DNA of 47,161 nucleotides from an uncultured Clostridium sp. (GTDB lineage: Bacteria > Bacillota > Clostridia > TANB77 > CAG-508). This document shows, piece after piece, positions 1-7,463 of the stretch (its first letter is position 1; each line of letters starts with the position of its first letter). The stretch is taken from positions 1 through 47,161 of the forward strand of contig CAOKRJ010000008.1 of the NCBI GenBank assembly GCA_948471115.1, written 5' to 3'. The notes beneath the pieces are model-generated. The model was not told where the DNA came from and searched no databases. It worked only from the letters and a program-made list of their open reading frames with translations. The position numbers were made by a program, and so were the translations under genes.

Positions 1-2
1 CA

Positions 3-764
3 ATAGAAAATGCAAAAGATTATAATGAATTTGTAAAAATACTTCAAGATTTAGGATATGTAATTACAGACAAAAACGGAACTTTATCTATAAGGCGTGA
101 TCCATACAAAAGAAACACAAGAATTGAAAGACAGTTTGGAAATAAATACTCAAAAGAAAATATATACAAGAGAATACTAGAAATACAGCCCATATTCCCT
201 TACTCATCTAATCCTATGGTACTAATTACTAGAACTTATGAAAATTATAATAAACAAAAAGAAAAACATTATCAAAATAAAGGCTCTATTGCCTATCTTA
301 TATACCAATATGAGAAACTATTTGGCATCAGTATAGAAAGTACCTTAAAATCGAATATAACGAAAATGACACCAGAACTAATAGCCGAGATTAAGAAAAT
401 GGATGAATATTCTAATCAAGCAAGATTTTTAGCAAAATATAATATAAATACAAGTCAAGACTTATTAGAATTTGAAAAGTTGGCTTATGAAAAGGTAAAT
501 CCATTAAAAAGTAAAAGAGAAAAGCTTTGGAAAAAACATAAAAGAGCCAAAACAGATGAAGAAAAACAAGCAATAGAAAATGAAATTGTAGAGATTTCAA
601 AACAGATTACTCCAATTACAGAAGAAATACGACATTGTAATAATATACTTCAAAGAGTAGAAAAAATTAAGCAACATCAGTTACACGAGCAAATTGAACA
701 GGAAAAATCACAATTTGAAAAAGAGCAGGAAAAGAATAAAAAAGACAAAAACAAAGCAAGGTAG
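3..764 (+). CDS. Relaxase/mobilization protein, C-terminal part (5' end outside window)
   Basis: The frame is open from the first bases of the window, so the start codon lies upstream; about 253 residues are visible. The early part (around SIRRDPYKRNTRIERQFG) resembles the segment after the catalytic domain of MobA/VirD2-type relaxases of Bacillota mobile elements. The last ~100 residues are Lys/Glu-rich and probably coiled coil, as in the tails of such relaxases. The nicking domain with its catalytic Tyr and His cluster is not in view, so activity cannot be judged. Relaxases nick oriT and pilot the strand during conjugation. If correct, the left flank is an integrative mobilizable or conjugative element. 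The call rests on general resemblance. Confidence 0.55.
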   Translation: MENAKDYNEFVKILQDLGYVITDKNGTLSIRRDPYKRNTRIERQFGNKYSKENIYKRILEIQPIFPYSSNPMVLITRTYENYNKQKEKHYQNKGSIAYLIYQYEKLFGISIESTLKSNITKMTPELIAEIKKMDEYSNQARFLAKYNINTSQDLLEFEKLAYEKVNPLKSKREKLWKKHKRAKTDEEKQAIENEIVEISKQITPITEEIRHCNNILQRVEKIKQHQLHEQIEQEKSQFEKEQEKNKKDKNKAR

Positions 765-782
765 ATTATTCTATCTTGTTTT
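758..782 (+). terminator. Rho-independent-like hairpin after the relaxase gene
   Basis: AAGGTAGA (758-765) pairs with TCTATCTT (770-777) around a TTAT loop, with GTTTT following. It overlaps the stop codon of the relaxase gene. The stem is weak and AT-rich. Confidence 0.5.
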
Positions 783-810
783 GAATTAATGCTAAAAGCT
801 ACTGATACTA

Positions 811-839
811 TTGTAAATTATTTGTATTTTTGATATAAT
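811..839 (+). promoter_or_regulatory. Sigma-A promoter of the RNase H-RnlA operon
   Basis: TTGTAA (811-816), a 17-bp spacer and a perfect TATAAT (834-839). A strong AGGGGGG Shine-Dalgarno (855-861) follows just before the ATG at 867. This gives the three-gene cassette its own transcription start. Confidence 0.7.
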
Positions 840-866
840 TCATTTTGTAATTTAGGGGGGCAAAAT

Positions 867-2258
867 ATGGGTAAGTTTTATGCCGTAAAAAATGGTAGAA
901 ATATTGGGATTTTTAACACATGGGATGAATGTTTAGAATCAACTAAAGGTTTTCCTAATGCTGTTTTTAAAAGCTTTATTTCTGAAGAAGAAGCAAAAGC
1001 TTTTTTAGAAGATAAAGATATTTATAGTGAAGAAATTAGTAAGTATATAGATGAAGGATATGCTGTTGCCTTTACAGATGGTAGTTTTGATGAAAAAGAA
1101 AATAGATATTCATATGGTGTAGTATGTATTGATAGAGAAATGAATGAAATAGAATTGTATAATTATGGAAATAATCCTAAATATAAAGATACAAGAAATA
1201 TTATAGGAGAAATATTAGGAGTATTTAATGCACTAGATTGGGCAATAACTAATGGGTATGAAAAAATCAAACTATATTACGATTATGAAGGACTAGAAAA
1301 ATGGGCAAATAAGGAATGGAAAGCAAAAACAGATACAACTACAATGTATGTAGCCATGCTAGAAAATCATTATAAAGACCTTATTGATATTAATTTTGTA
1401 AAAGTTAAAGGTCATAGTAATAATAAATATAATGAAAAAGCTGATAGATTAGCAAAGATGGCTTTGAAAGATAGAGTAAAGTGTATAAACACTGGAACAA
1501 ATTGGTTTACAATACCAGCATTTAAAAAGGAAGAATTGGAAACAATTATTGCATTAATGACAGAAGATATGAACGAATTAGAAGTGGAAAATATGCACGA
1601 TAATCAAACGAAATATGTATGTAAGATGAAATTAGAAGAAAATGAAATAACAATTACTTTATATAAGACAGGGAATAAAACATTAATGATTCAAGGAAGT
1701 ATGAATACTGTATTTCAAATGTTTTTGACATATATAAATGAATTATTGGGAATAAATAAAATAAAAGCTGTTATTGGAAATGTTTATAAAAAGAAAATAG
1801 ATAATAGTAAAATTATTGATGATTATAAAAAAATTTGTCCATCATTGCCAAACGATTATCCAGATACCTGTAAGGATTTAATACAGCAGTCATTAATTAA
1901 TCTAAATTACTATATTGATTCTATTGATTATTCTCAATATGTATTTCCAGCATTAAGAGCACTTGAAGGACATATAAAATATGTATGTAATAAAAATGGG
2001 ATAGTAGTTACAAGAACTTTTGATGTATTTGATTTGGATAAAACAAACAATAGATATTTTTTGACTTCTAAACAAAAGATTTCTAGTCAAACGAAACAAT
2101 ATATTGAAAAAATGTATAATTATTATGTGATAAATAGGCATACATTATTTCATATAGGCGATATGATTGGATTGGCAGTAAATACAAGGACATTAGAAAC
2201 TAAACAAGAAGCAGATGAGATAATTAAGGAAGTTATATCAATGATAAATGAAATATAA
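867..2258 (+). CDS. Viroplasmin + RNase HI + RnlA-like HEPN toxin fusion
   Basis: 463 aa with three parts. Residues 1-50 look like a caulimovirus viroplasmin (RNA:DNA-hybrid binding) domain (KFYAVKNGRNIGIF). Residues ~64-200 are RNase HI with the full acidic set visible: D71 in FTDGSF, E115, D139, then H183 and D193 in KGHSNNKYNEKADRLA. Residues ~205-463 resemble the E. coli RNase LS toxin RnlA: a TBP-like segment (~245-295), then a helical domain with a HEPN-type R-X4-H motif, R424-HTLF-H429. In E. coli (known) RnlA is an anti-T4 mRNA endonuclease whose activity is stimulated by RNase HI and blocked by RnlB. Here both activities are in one chain, followed 18 bp later by an RnlB-like gene. 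The RnlA match is by motif and context. Confidence 0.8.
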   Translation: MGKFYAVKNGRNIGIFNTWDECLESTKGFPNAVFKSFISEEEAKAFLEDKDIYSEEISKYIDEGYAVAFTDGSFDEKENRYSYGVVCIDREMNEIELYNYGNNPKYKDTRNIIGEILGVFNALDWAITNGYEKIKLYYDYEGLEKWANKEWKAKTDTTTMYVAMLENHYKDLIDINFVKVKGHSNNKYNEKADRLAKMALKDRVKCINTGTNWFTIPAFKKEELETIIALMTEDMNELEVENMHDNQTKYVCKMKLEENEITITLYKTGNKTLMIQGSMNTVFQMFLTYINELLGINKIKAVIGNVYKKKIDNSKIIDDYKKICPSLPNDYPDTCKDLIQQSLINLNYYIDSIDYSQYVFPALRALEGHIKYVCNKNGIVVTRTFDVFDLDKTNNRYFLTSKQKISSQTKQYIEKMYNYYVINRHTLFHIGDMIGLAVNTRTLETKQEADEIIKEVISMINEI

Positions 2259-2276
2259 TATTTTGGAGGTGATATT

Positions 2277-2636
2277 ATGAAAAAATACATTTTAGAAAAA
2301 ATAAATGAAGATGAATATACAGATTTTATAATATCATTAACATATGAAAGTATTTTAGACTATATAGAAGAAATTGAAAATGAACTTAATATTGAAAAAA
2401 GTATAAGAATAATTTTAATTGATCAATTATTAACAACTGGAAATAATAAGAATAGGTTTATCTCATGTGAATACCAAAATGGAAAAATAAAATTATTTAC
2501 AGCAAAGAATGTTGATTGCAAAGAAAATATAAGAAAAATTTCATCCCAAATATTGAAAGATAAATATAGTTTAATAGAAAATTCTATATTAACCCAAAAG
2601 CAAAAGCAGAGCATAAAAGAAGGCAGAGCGATTTAA
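2277..2636 (+). CDS. RnlB-family antitoxin
   Basis: 119 aa, about the size of E. coli RnlB (~120 aa). The central stretch (about residues 42-73, RIILIDQLLTTGNNKNRFIS) matches the characteristic 'LxDxLLxxGNxxNRF' core I associate with RnlB proteins. A clear GGAGGTGAT site precedes the ATG. Its place directly behind the RnlA-like gene is the standard toxin-antitoxin order for this family, and its likely job is to bind and silence the HEPN RNase. Its stop codon overlaps the start of the next gene (TAATG), so the third gene is probably translationally coupled. Confidence 0.75.
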   Translation: MKKYILEKINEDEYTDFIISLTYESILDYIEEIENELNIEKSIRIILIDQLLTTGNNKNRFISCEYQNGKIKLFTAKNVDCKENIRKISSQILKDKYSLIENSILTQKQKQSIKEGRAI

Positions 2637-3913
2637 TGACATTACAAGAAAAAATAAAAAATGCTGAATTATATGAAGGTAATAGTAATTGGGATGAAGC
2701 TATAACTTTATATAGGGAAATAGTGGAAGAAAATAATTCTATTCAAAATGTAGAAAGATTGGGTTGGTGTTTATCAAGAGCTGGTAAATATGATGATGCT
2801 ATAAAAAACTTTGCAATTTTAGAAGAAAAGGAACCACAAATGGCTAAGTGGAAATATATGATAGGATATCAGTACTATTGTAAAAAAGAATGGAATCAAG
2901 CAGTAAAATATTTTGAAGAAACATTAAAAATAAAACCGAACTATTTTGTTGTTAAATATAGAATATCATATGCTTATATTCAACTAGCAGGAATATATAA
3001 AAAATTAACTAAACCAGAGTTTTGGAAAGCATTAGGTCATATAAAGGAGTGTCATGAATTATGGAAAAATTTTGATGATAGAACAAAAAATAAAGAGAGA
3101 CATACTTATTATGATATAAATTTTTTGCATGGAAAAATGTTAATGGATTTGCCTAATCATAGAGAAGAAGCAATCTTACATTTTGTTGATGCACTAAAAA
3201 TAAAAAATGATGAAATATGTAGGTATAATTTATCGAAAACATATTATTTGATTGGAAAATATAAAGAAGCAAAAAAATACATTCCAAATAGTAATAATTA
3301 TTATGTGATGGAATTGAATGCCTACATAGAAGCGAAATTAGAGAATTATGATATAGCAATTGATATTATAAATAAATTAATGAGAAAGAGAAAAAAAGAT
3401 TATTTATTTGCTTTTTTAGCTGAAGTATATTTATTAAAAGAAGACTATAAAAAAGCATTTGAATTTGCTAATAAAGCAGTAAAAATGAATTACAACAATC
3501 ATAAAAATCATTTGGTACTAGCAAAAGTATATTATAAGTATATCTTACATAATTCGGCATTAAAAGAATTAGATATGGCAATAGGACTTAAAATAAAAAA
3601 TTATCGTTCAGAATATGAAGAAGCTATTTTATTGAAGAAAGAAATAGAAAATATAATGCCTAATAATTATAAAGAAGATTTTGAGTTATTAAAGATATTA
3701 ACAAATAATAAGCCAAAAACTACATATACAGGAATTATAAAAGAATATAATATAAATAAGGGATTTGGATATATCATATATGATGATAAAAAAATATTTT
3801 TTCATATTTCAGATTGTAAAATTGATAATCCAAAAGAGAAAGCAAAGGTGATATTTGAAATCGTAAAAGGAAAAGATAATAGGTTGAAAGCTATAAATGT
3901 AAAGTGGAAGTAG
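2636..3913 (+). CDS. TPR-repeat protein with C-terminal cold-shock domain
   Basis: 425 aa. Residues ~1-340 are helical repeats of TPR type; for example WKYMIGYQYYCKKEWNQAVK shows the W/Y-G-A-F spacing. The last ~65 residues form a cold-shock/OB fold with RNP1-like KGFGYI and RNP2-like IFFHIS. The ATG overlaps the antitoxin stop codon (TAATG), so it belongs to the same operon. Cold-shock domains bind single-stranded nucleic acid and TPRs bind proteins, so an RNA-sensing or targeting adaptor for the RNase is a reasonable inference. I do not know a named family for this exact architecture. Confidence 0.7.
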   Translation: MTLQEKIKNAELYEGNSNWDEAITLYREIVEENNSIQNVERLGWCLSRAGKYDDAIKNFAILEEKEPQMAKWKYMIGYQYYCKKEWNQAVKYFEETLKIKPNYFVVKYRISYAYIQLAGIYKKLTKPEFWKALGHIKECHELWKNFDDRTKNKERHTYYDINFLHGKMLMDLPNHREEAILHFVDALKIKNDEICRYNLSKTYYLIGKYKEAKKYIPNSNNYYVMELNAYIEAKLENYDIAIDIINKLMRKRKKDYLFAFLAEVYLLKEDYKKAFEFANKAVKMNYNNHKNHLVLAKVYYKYILHNSALKELDMAIGLKIKNYRSEYEEAILLKKEIENIMPNNYKEDFELLKILTNNKPKTTYTGIIKEYNINKGFGYIIYDDKKIFFHISDCKIDNPKEKAKVIFEIVKGKDNRLKAINVKWK

Positions 3914-3924
3914 AGATACTTCCA
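3905..3924 (+). terminator. Hairpin at the end of the RnlA-like operon
   Basis: TGGAAGT (3905-3911) pairs perfectly with ACTTCCA (3918-3924) around a 6-nt loop, and the stem overlaps the TAG stop of the TPR gene. The downstream run is A-rich rather than T-rich, so intrinsic termination on this strand is uncertain. Confidence 0.4.
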
Positions 3925-3947
3925 TTAAAAAAATTTTCAAAAAGGTA

Positions 3948-3976
3948 TTGCAAAATAAACAAATGTTTTATATAAT
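3948..3976 (+). promoter_or_regulatory. Sigma-A promoter of the restriction-modification operon
   Basis: TTGCAA (3948-3953), 17-bp spacer, perfect TATAAT (3971-3976). The endonuclease gene begins ~100 bp downstream behind a GGAGG site. The leader is AT-rich and I see no controller gene or C-box. Confidence 0.65.
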
Positions 3977-4080
3977 AAGCATTATTAACTTAAATAACAA
4001 AATAACTCATAATTTATTGAGAAAGAAGATAATTTATGATATAGTTATATAAAATGGAGAATTATTTTTAGGAGGGAATT

Positions 4081-4701
4081 ATGAGTGAAATAGAAGAAAA
4101 GATAAATAACTTAATAATCAAATATAGGGAAGAATTAAAAGACAAAATAGATACAAGGATGATCGAAATGCAAGAAGATGATACAAGTCATTATTTTATA
4201 TATAAAGTTTTAGGAATTAAGGAAAACGAAGGATTACTTATAGATGAATATCAAAACAAAGGTCGTTTTTTATACAAGTATGCAGGTAGCTTTTTGGAAG
4301 AAGCTACAATAATTTGTTTTGAAAATACTTTCAAGAATGCAAAAAGAAAAGTAATGATTGAAAATACTATAGGATATAGACCAAAAAGATTTGAAATAGA
4401 TTGTCTAGTAGATGATAAATATGCATGTGAAATAAAATGGAGAGATGCAACAACAGATGGTGATCATATAACCAAAGAACATACAAGAGTAAAGAATATA
4501 AAAGAAAAGGGATATATACCTGTAAGAATAATGTTTTATTATCCTAATAGAGAACAAGCAATAAGAATTCAAGAAACGCTAAAAACAATTTATAATGGAG
4601 TTGGAGGAGAATATTATTCTGGTGATGAAGCTTGGAACTATATAAAAAGGATGACAGGGATAGATTTGTATTCTATTTTAGAAAAATCAATAGAGGAGTA
4701 A
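4081..4701 (+). CDS. ApaLI-type restriction endonuclease
   Basis: 206 aa. The core strongly resembles the ApaLI restriction enzyme family: GRFLYKYAGSFLEEATI (61-77), then RPKRFEIDCLV with D107, and EIKWRDATTDGDHITKEHTR with E117 and K119. These form a PD-(D/E)xK catalytic site (D107...E117-x-K119). ApaLI cleaves GTGCAC (known), so this protein probably recognises the same or a related site, which the sequence alone cannot prove. RBS AGGAGG precedes the ATG. The cognate methyltransferase starts 2 nt after the stop codon. The enzyme would restrict incoming phage or plasmid DNA. Confidence 0.88.
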   Translation: MSEIEEKINNLIIKYREELKDKIDTRMIEMQEDDTSHYFIYKVLGIKENEGLLIDEYQNKGRFLYKYAGSFLEEATIICFENTFKNAKRKVMIENTIGYRPKRFEIDCLVDDKYACEIKWRDATTDGDHITKEHTRVKNIKEKGYIPVRIMFYYPNREQAIRIQETLKTIYNGVGGEYYSGDEAWNYIKRMTGIDLYSILEKSIEE

Positions 4702-4703
4702 AA

Positions 4704-5900
4704 ATGAGCGAAGTTATTTTAGGAGATTGTTTAGAAAACTTAAAAAATATGAAGTCTAATAGTATAGATATGATATATTTAGATCCACCGTTTTTTACAC
4801 AAAGAACTCAAAAAGGAATCATGAAGAACACAGAAAAAACATTAGAATTTAGTGATTCATGGAAAAGCATTAATGAATATTTAGACTATATAAAAGTAAG
4901 ACTTATAGAAATGAAAAGAGTACTGAAAAATACAGGTTCAATTTTTTTACATTGTGATAAAATTGCATCTCATTATTTAAGAGTGTTGTTAGATGAAGTT
5001 TTTGGATTCACTAATTTTCAAAGTGAAATTATATGGTCTTATAAGAGATGGTCTAATTCAAAAAAGGGGTTACTTAATTCGCACCAAAATATATATTTTT
5101 ACAGTAAAAGCAAAAATTTTAAATTTAATACAATATATACAGACTATTCAGCAACTACTAATATAGATCAAATTTTACAGCAAAGAAAAAGAGATGAAAA
5201 TGGAAAATGTATATATAAAAGAAATGAAGAAGGAAAAATAGTTTTAGATAATGAAAAAAAAGGAGTTCCATTATCTGATGTTTGGGAAATTCCATTTTTA
5301 AATCCAAAAGCAAAAGAAAGAGTAGGATATCCAACTCAAAAGCCAATACTATTACTAGAAAGAATTATTGAAATTAGTACAGATGAAGATGACATTGTGC
5401 TTGATCCGTTTTGTGGAAGCGGAACAACATTAGTTGCTTCAAAATTGTTAAACAGAAAATTTATTGGAATTGATATGTCAAAAGATGCAATAGAAATAAC
5501 GAATTCAAGGCTAGAAAATCCTATAAAAACAGAATCAGAGCTACTAAATAAAGGTATAGAGAAATATCAAAATAAAAGTGAAAATGAAATTAGTATTTTA
5601 AAAGCAATAGGAGCGATTCCAGTGCAAAGAAATACAGGAATTGATGGTTTCATATTGAATAAAGAAAATAATCAAAATATTGCAATTAAAATTCAAAAAA
5701 ATACAGAGGGATTGTATGAAGCACAGAAAAAGTTAGTAGCAGCTTCAAAAGTTAAAGAATGTAATTACAAAGTATTGATAAAAACACATGATTCACTAAC
5801 ACAACAACAAAACTTATTTAATGATGAAAGTGTTAAAGATATAATAGTATTAGATACATATGAAAATATTTTACAAAATTCAATAAAGAAGCAATTATAA
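4704..5900 (+). CDS. DNA methyltransferase (beta-class N6A/N4C) of the ApaLI-type system
   Basis: 398 aa from ATG 4704, chosen because AGAGGAG lies just upstream and a longer frame would run back into the endonuclease gene. Motif IV DPPF (D27-F30) comes early and the SAM-binding motif I (LDPFCGSGTT, around residue 236) comes late, which is the beta-class order. DPPF favours N6-adenine over N4-cytosine methylation. The last ~95 residues form an extra domain (around IKIQKNTEGLYEAQKKL) of a kind seen in some restriction-linked methyltransferases. It is coupled to the endonuclease gene and should protect host sites. Confidence 0.88.
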   Translation: MSEVILGDCLENLKNMKSNSIDMIYLDPPFFTQRTQKGIMKNTEKTLEFSDSWKSINEYLDYIKVRLIEMKRVLKNTGSIFLHCDKIASHYLRVLLDEVFGFTNFQSEIIWSYKRWSNSKKGLLNSHQNIYFYSKSKNFKFNTIYTDYSATTNIDQILQQRKRDENGKCIYKRNEEGKIVLDNEKKGVPLSDVWEIPFLNPKAKERVGYPTQKPILLLERIIEISTDEDDIVLDPFCGSGTTLVASKLLNRKFIGIDMSKDAIEITNSRLENPIKTESELLNKGIEKYQNKSENEISILKAIGAIPVQRNTGIDGFILNKENNQNIAIKIQKNTEGLYEAQKKLVAASKVKECNYKVLIKTHDSLTQQQNLFNDESVKDIIVLDTYENILQNSIKKQL

Positions 5901-5927
5901 AGAATAATTTAGAGCAATTTACGGAAA

Positions 5928-5949
5928 TAAAAATCTGTTTAGATTTTTA
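5928..5949 (+). terminator. Terminator after the methyltransferase gene
   Basis: TAAAAATCT (5928-5936) pairs with AGATTTTTA (5941-5949). The symmetrical A/T flanks would let it work in both directions. The remaining sequence to 6120 has no gene I can support. Confidence 0.6.
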
Positions 5950-6074
5950 TATTTAATCCTTGTAATTTCAATTATTTTATGTTACATTAAATATAGCCAA
6001 AAAACAAGTTTGCAAATATAATTTTTGCAAATTATTGATATAACTATAATTAGGAGTTGAAAATAGATATTTTT

Positions 6075-6111
6075 TGCCAACTAGATTTCGCAAACGTGTC
6101 TAGTTAGGGCA
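6075..6111. repeat. Imperfect inverted repeat left of the integrase
   Basis: TGCC-AACTAGA (6075-6085) and TCTAGTT-AG-GGCA (6099-6111) form an 11-bp stem with a 2-nt bulge and a 13-nt loop. It lies between the restriction genes and the integrase terminator. It could be an extra terminator (T-rich on its left side) or part of the attachment region. Confidence 0.45.
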
Positions 6112-6120
6112 CCAGAGTAA

Positions 6121-6147
6121 GAAAAGAGAGATTTTAGAACCTCTCTT
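6121..6147 (-). terminator. Integrase terminator
   Basis: AAGAGAG (6124-6130) pairs with CTCTCTT (6141-6147) around a 10-nt loop. On the minus strand the stem is followed by TTC, just past the integrase stop codon. T-rich sequence on the plus side would allow bidirectional use. Confidence 0.55.
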
Positions 6148-6157
6148 ATTTCTTTGA

Positions 6158-6181
6158 TTTAATGCAATTTTAATGCAACGC
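6158..6181 (+). other. Candidate attL core (direct repeat of 45697-45721)
   Basis: A 24-bp stretch containing two TAATGCAA units, spanning the 3' end of the integrase gene. It recurs at 45697-45721 in the same orientation with a single extra T. Direct repeats at the two ends of a prophage are expected for attL/attR. A repeated integrase arm-binding site is the alternative, since the integrase stop codon lies inside this copy. Confidence 0.45.
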
Positions 6182-7285
6182 GATTTTATTTCCTAATAAA
6201 TAATTATTAATCTTATCGTCTTCCTGTCCTTCAAATCTATCAAATACACTCGCATAGGTATCTAATGTTGTTTGGATATTTTTATGTCCTAACTTTTTTT
6301 GTAACACTTTAATATTCATTCCAGCTTCAATACATCTAGTTGCATAAGTGTGTCTTAGCATATGAGGGTGAATATGATTTTTAATGCAATTAGTTGCATT
6401 AAAATTAGTTAAAAAATCATAAGTAGATTTTGGAGTGATATTTGGAAAAAGCAAATTGTTGGAATGGGGGATAAATGAAATAATTTCTTCTATTGTTGAA
6501 TTTAGTGGAATTTTTCTTTCACTATTATCCGTTTTAGTACTATCTCCTTTAATAACCTTTCCATCTTCGTCCCTTGTTAAAGTAGTTTCAACATTAATGT
6601 AATCATCGAATATACAATCCCATGTTAATGCAAGGACTTCACCAATTCTCATACCAGTAAATAACATTAAGAGAACAATAGGTTTATATATGCTTGTTTC
6701 GTCCATAATTGCCGATATAAGATGTTTTTCTTCATCAATAGTTAATGCTTCAACCTTTTCTTTTTTTTGCTTAGATTTAGGAATTTTAGCTTCTTCGTAG
6801 GTAATAGGATTTCTCAATATATAATTTCTTTCAATAGCTCTCCTAAAGGTTTGTCCCAATAATTGATATATCTTTTTAAGAGTAGATTCAGAATAATCGG
6901 TGTTAGAATTAAGAAAATCTTTAATATCCTTTGCAGTTACCTTTTGAATAGGCATATCTCCTAGAAAACCATTTTGAATTATTAATAAAGTGTATTTAGC
7001 TCTATTATAAGTATTAGCGGAAATCTGATTAGAGTTCTTTTTATCTTCAACAATTTCATTTGCTAGTTCATATACTGTTATATTTGATTTATCAATGAAA
7101 CAGCTATCTTGAACATCAGCAAGAGCTTTAGTAATTTTTTCTTTAACTTCTTTACGAGTATCTCCATACACGGATTTACGATTAATCTTGCCATCACTTT
7201 TTCTTCCAGCAGTAAATTGCCCAATCCATTTATTTAATTTTTCACTATAATAAATAGTACCTTCGCCATTTCCACGTTTAGCCAT
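6170..7285 (-). CDS. int: Tyrosine-family phage integrase
   Basis: 371 aa. The N-terminus ([18 protein letters not shown]) is the AP2-like arm-binding domain, followed by a SAM-like core-binding domain (~70-165) and the catalytic domain. Catalytic residues are visible: R213 in [10 protein letters not shown]308-x-x-R311 in [12 protein letters not shown]334 in LGHKNIQ and Y344 in LDTYASV. It catalyses site-specific integration and excision. It lies at the left edge of the prophage and reads outward. The GGAGGG site overlaps the end of a 43-codon ORF. Length and motifs are normal for temperate phages of Bacillota. Confidence 0.95.
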   Translation of the reverse strand: MAKRGNGEGTIYYSEKLNKWIGQFTAGRKSDGKINRKSVYGDTRKEVKEKITKALADVQDSCFIDKSNITVYELANEIVEDKKNSNQISANTYNRAKYTLLIIQNGFLGDMPIQKVTAKDIKDFLNSNTDYSESTLKKIYQLLGQTFRRAIERNYILRNPITYEEAKIPKSKQKKEKVEALTIDEEKHLISAIMDETSIYKPIVLLMLFTGMRIGEVLALTWDCIFDDYINVETTLTRDEDGKVIKGDSTKTDNSERKIPLNSTIEEIISFIPHSNNLLFPNITPKSTYDFLTNFNATNCIKNHIHPHMLRHTYATRCIEAGMNIKVLQKKLGHKNIQTTLDTYASVFDRFEGQEDDKINNYLLGNKIALH

Positions 7286-7409
7286 TAAAACCCTCCTTTT
7301 TTATAACCTTGGAATTAATTTTTATATTATGTTTTTGCTCCAAAATTTTCATCATTACTTTATTTACCTTGTTATAATTGAAATTTTTAAAAATAGGCTT
7401 GTTATCCAT
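7278..7409 (-). CDS. Small 43-aa protein upstream of integrase (hypothetical, possible excisionase position)
   Basis: ATG at 7409 has a good AGGAGG site and the frame ends inside the first codons of int, so the two are translationally coupled. The peptide is basic (starts [17 protein letters not shown]). I recognise no family. Small basic proteins just upstream of int are often directionality factors or regulators, but that is only positional inference. Confidence 0.45.
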   Translation of the reverse strand: MDNKPIFKNFNYNKVNKVMMKILEQKHNIKINSKVIKKEGFNG

Positions 7410-7463
7410 TTAATCCTCCTTATATAAGAATAAGCAGTAAATTATACTGCTTTATCTTTTGTG

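Noticed and set aside
4632..4703. Upstream extension of the methyltransferase
   Set aside because: It overlaps the endonuclease gene and has no ribosome site, while ATG 4704 has a good one and begins the family sequence.
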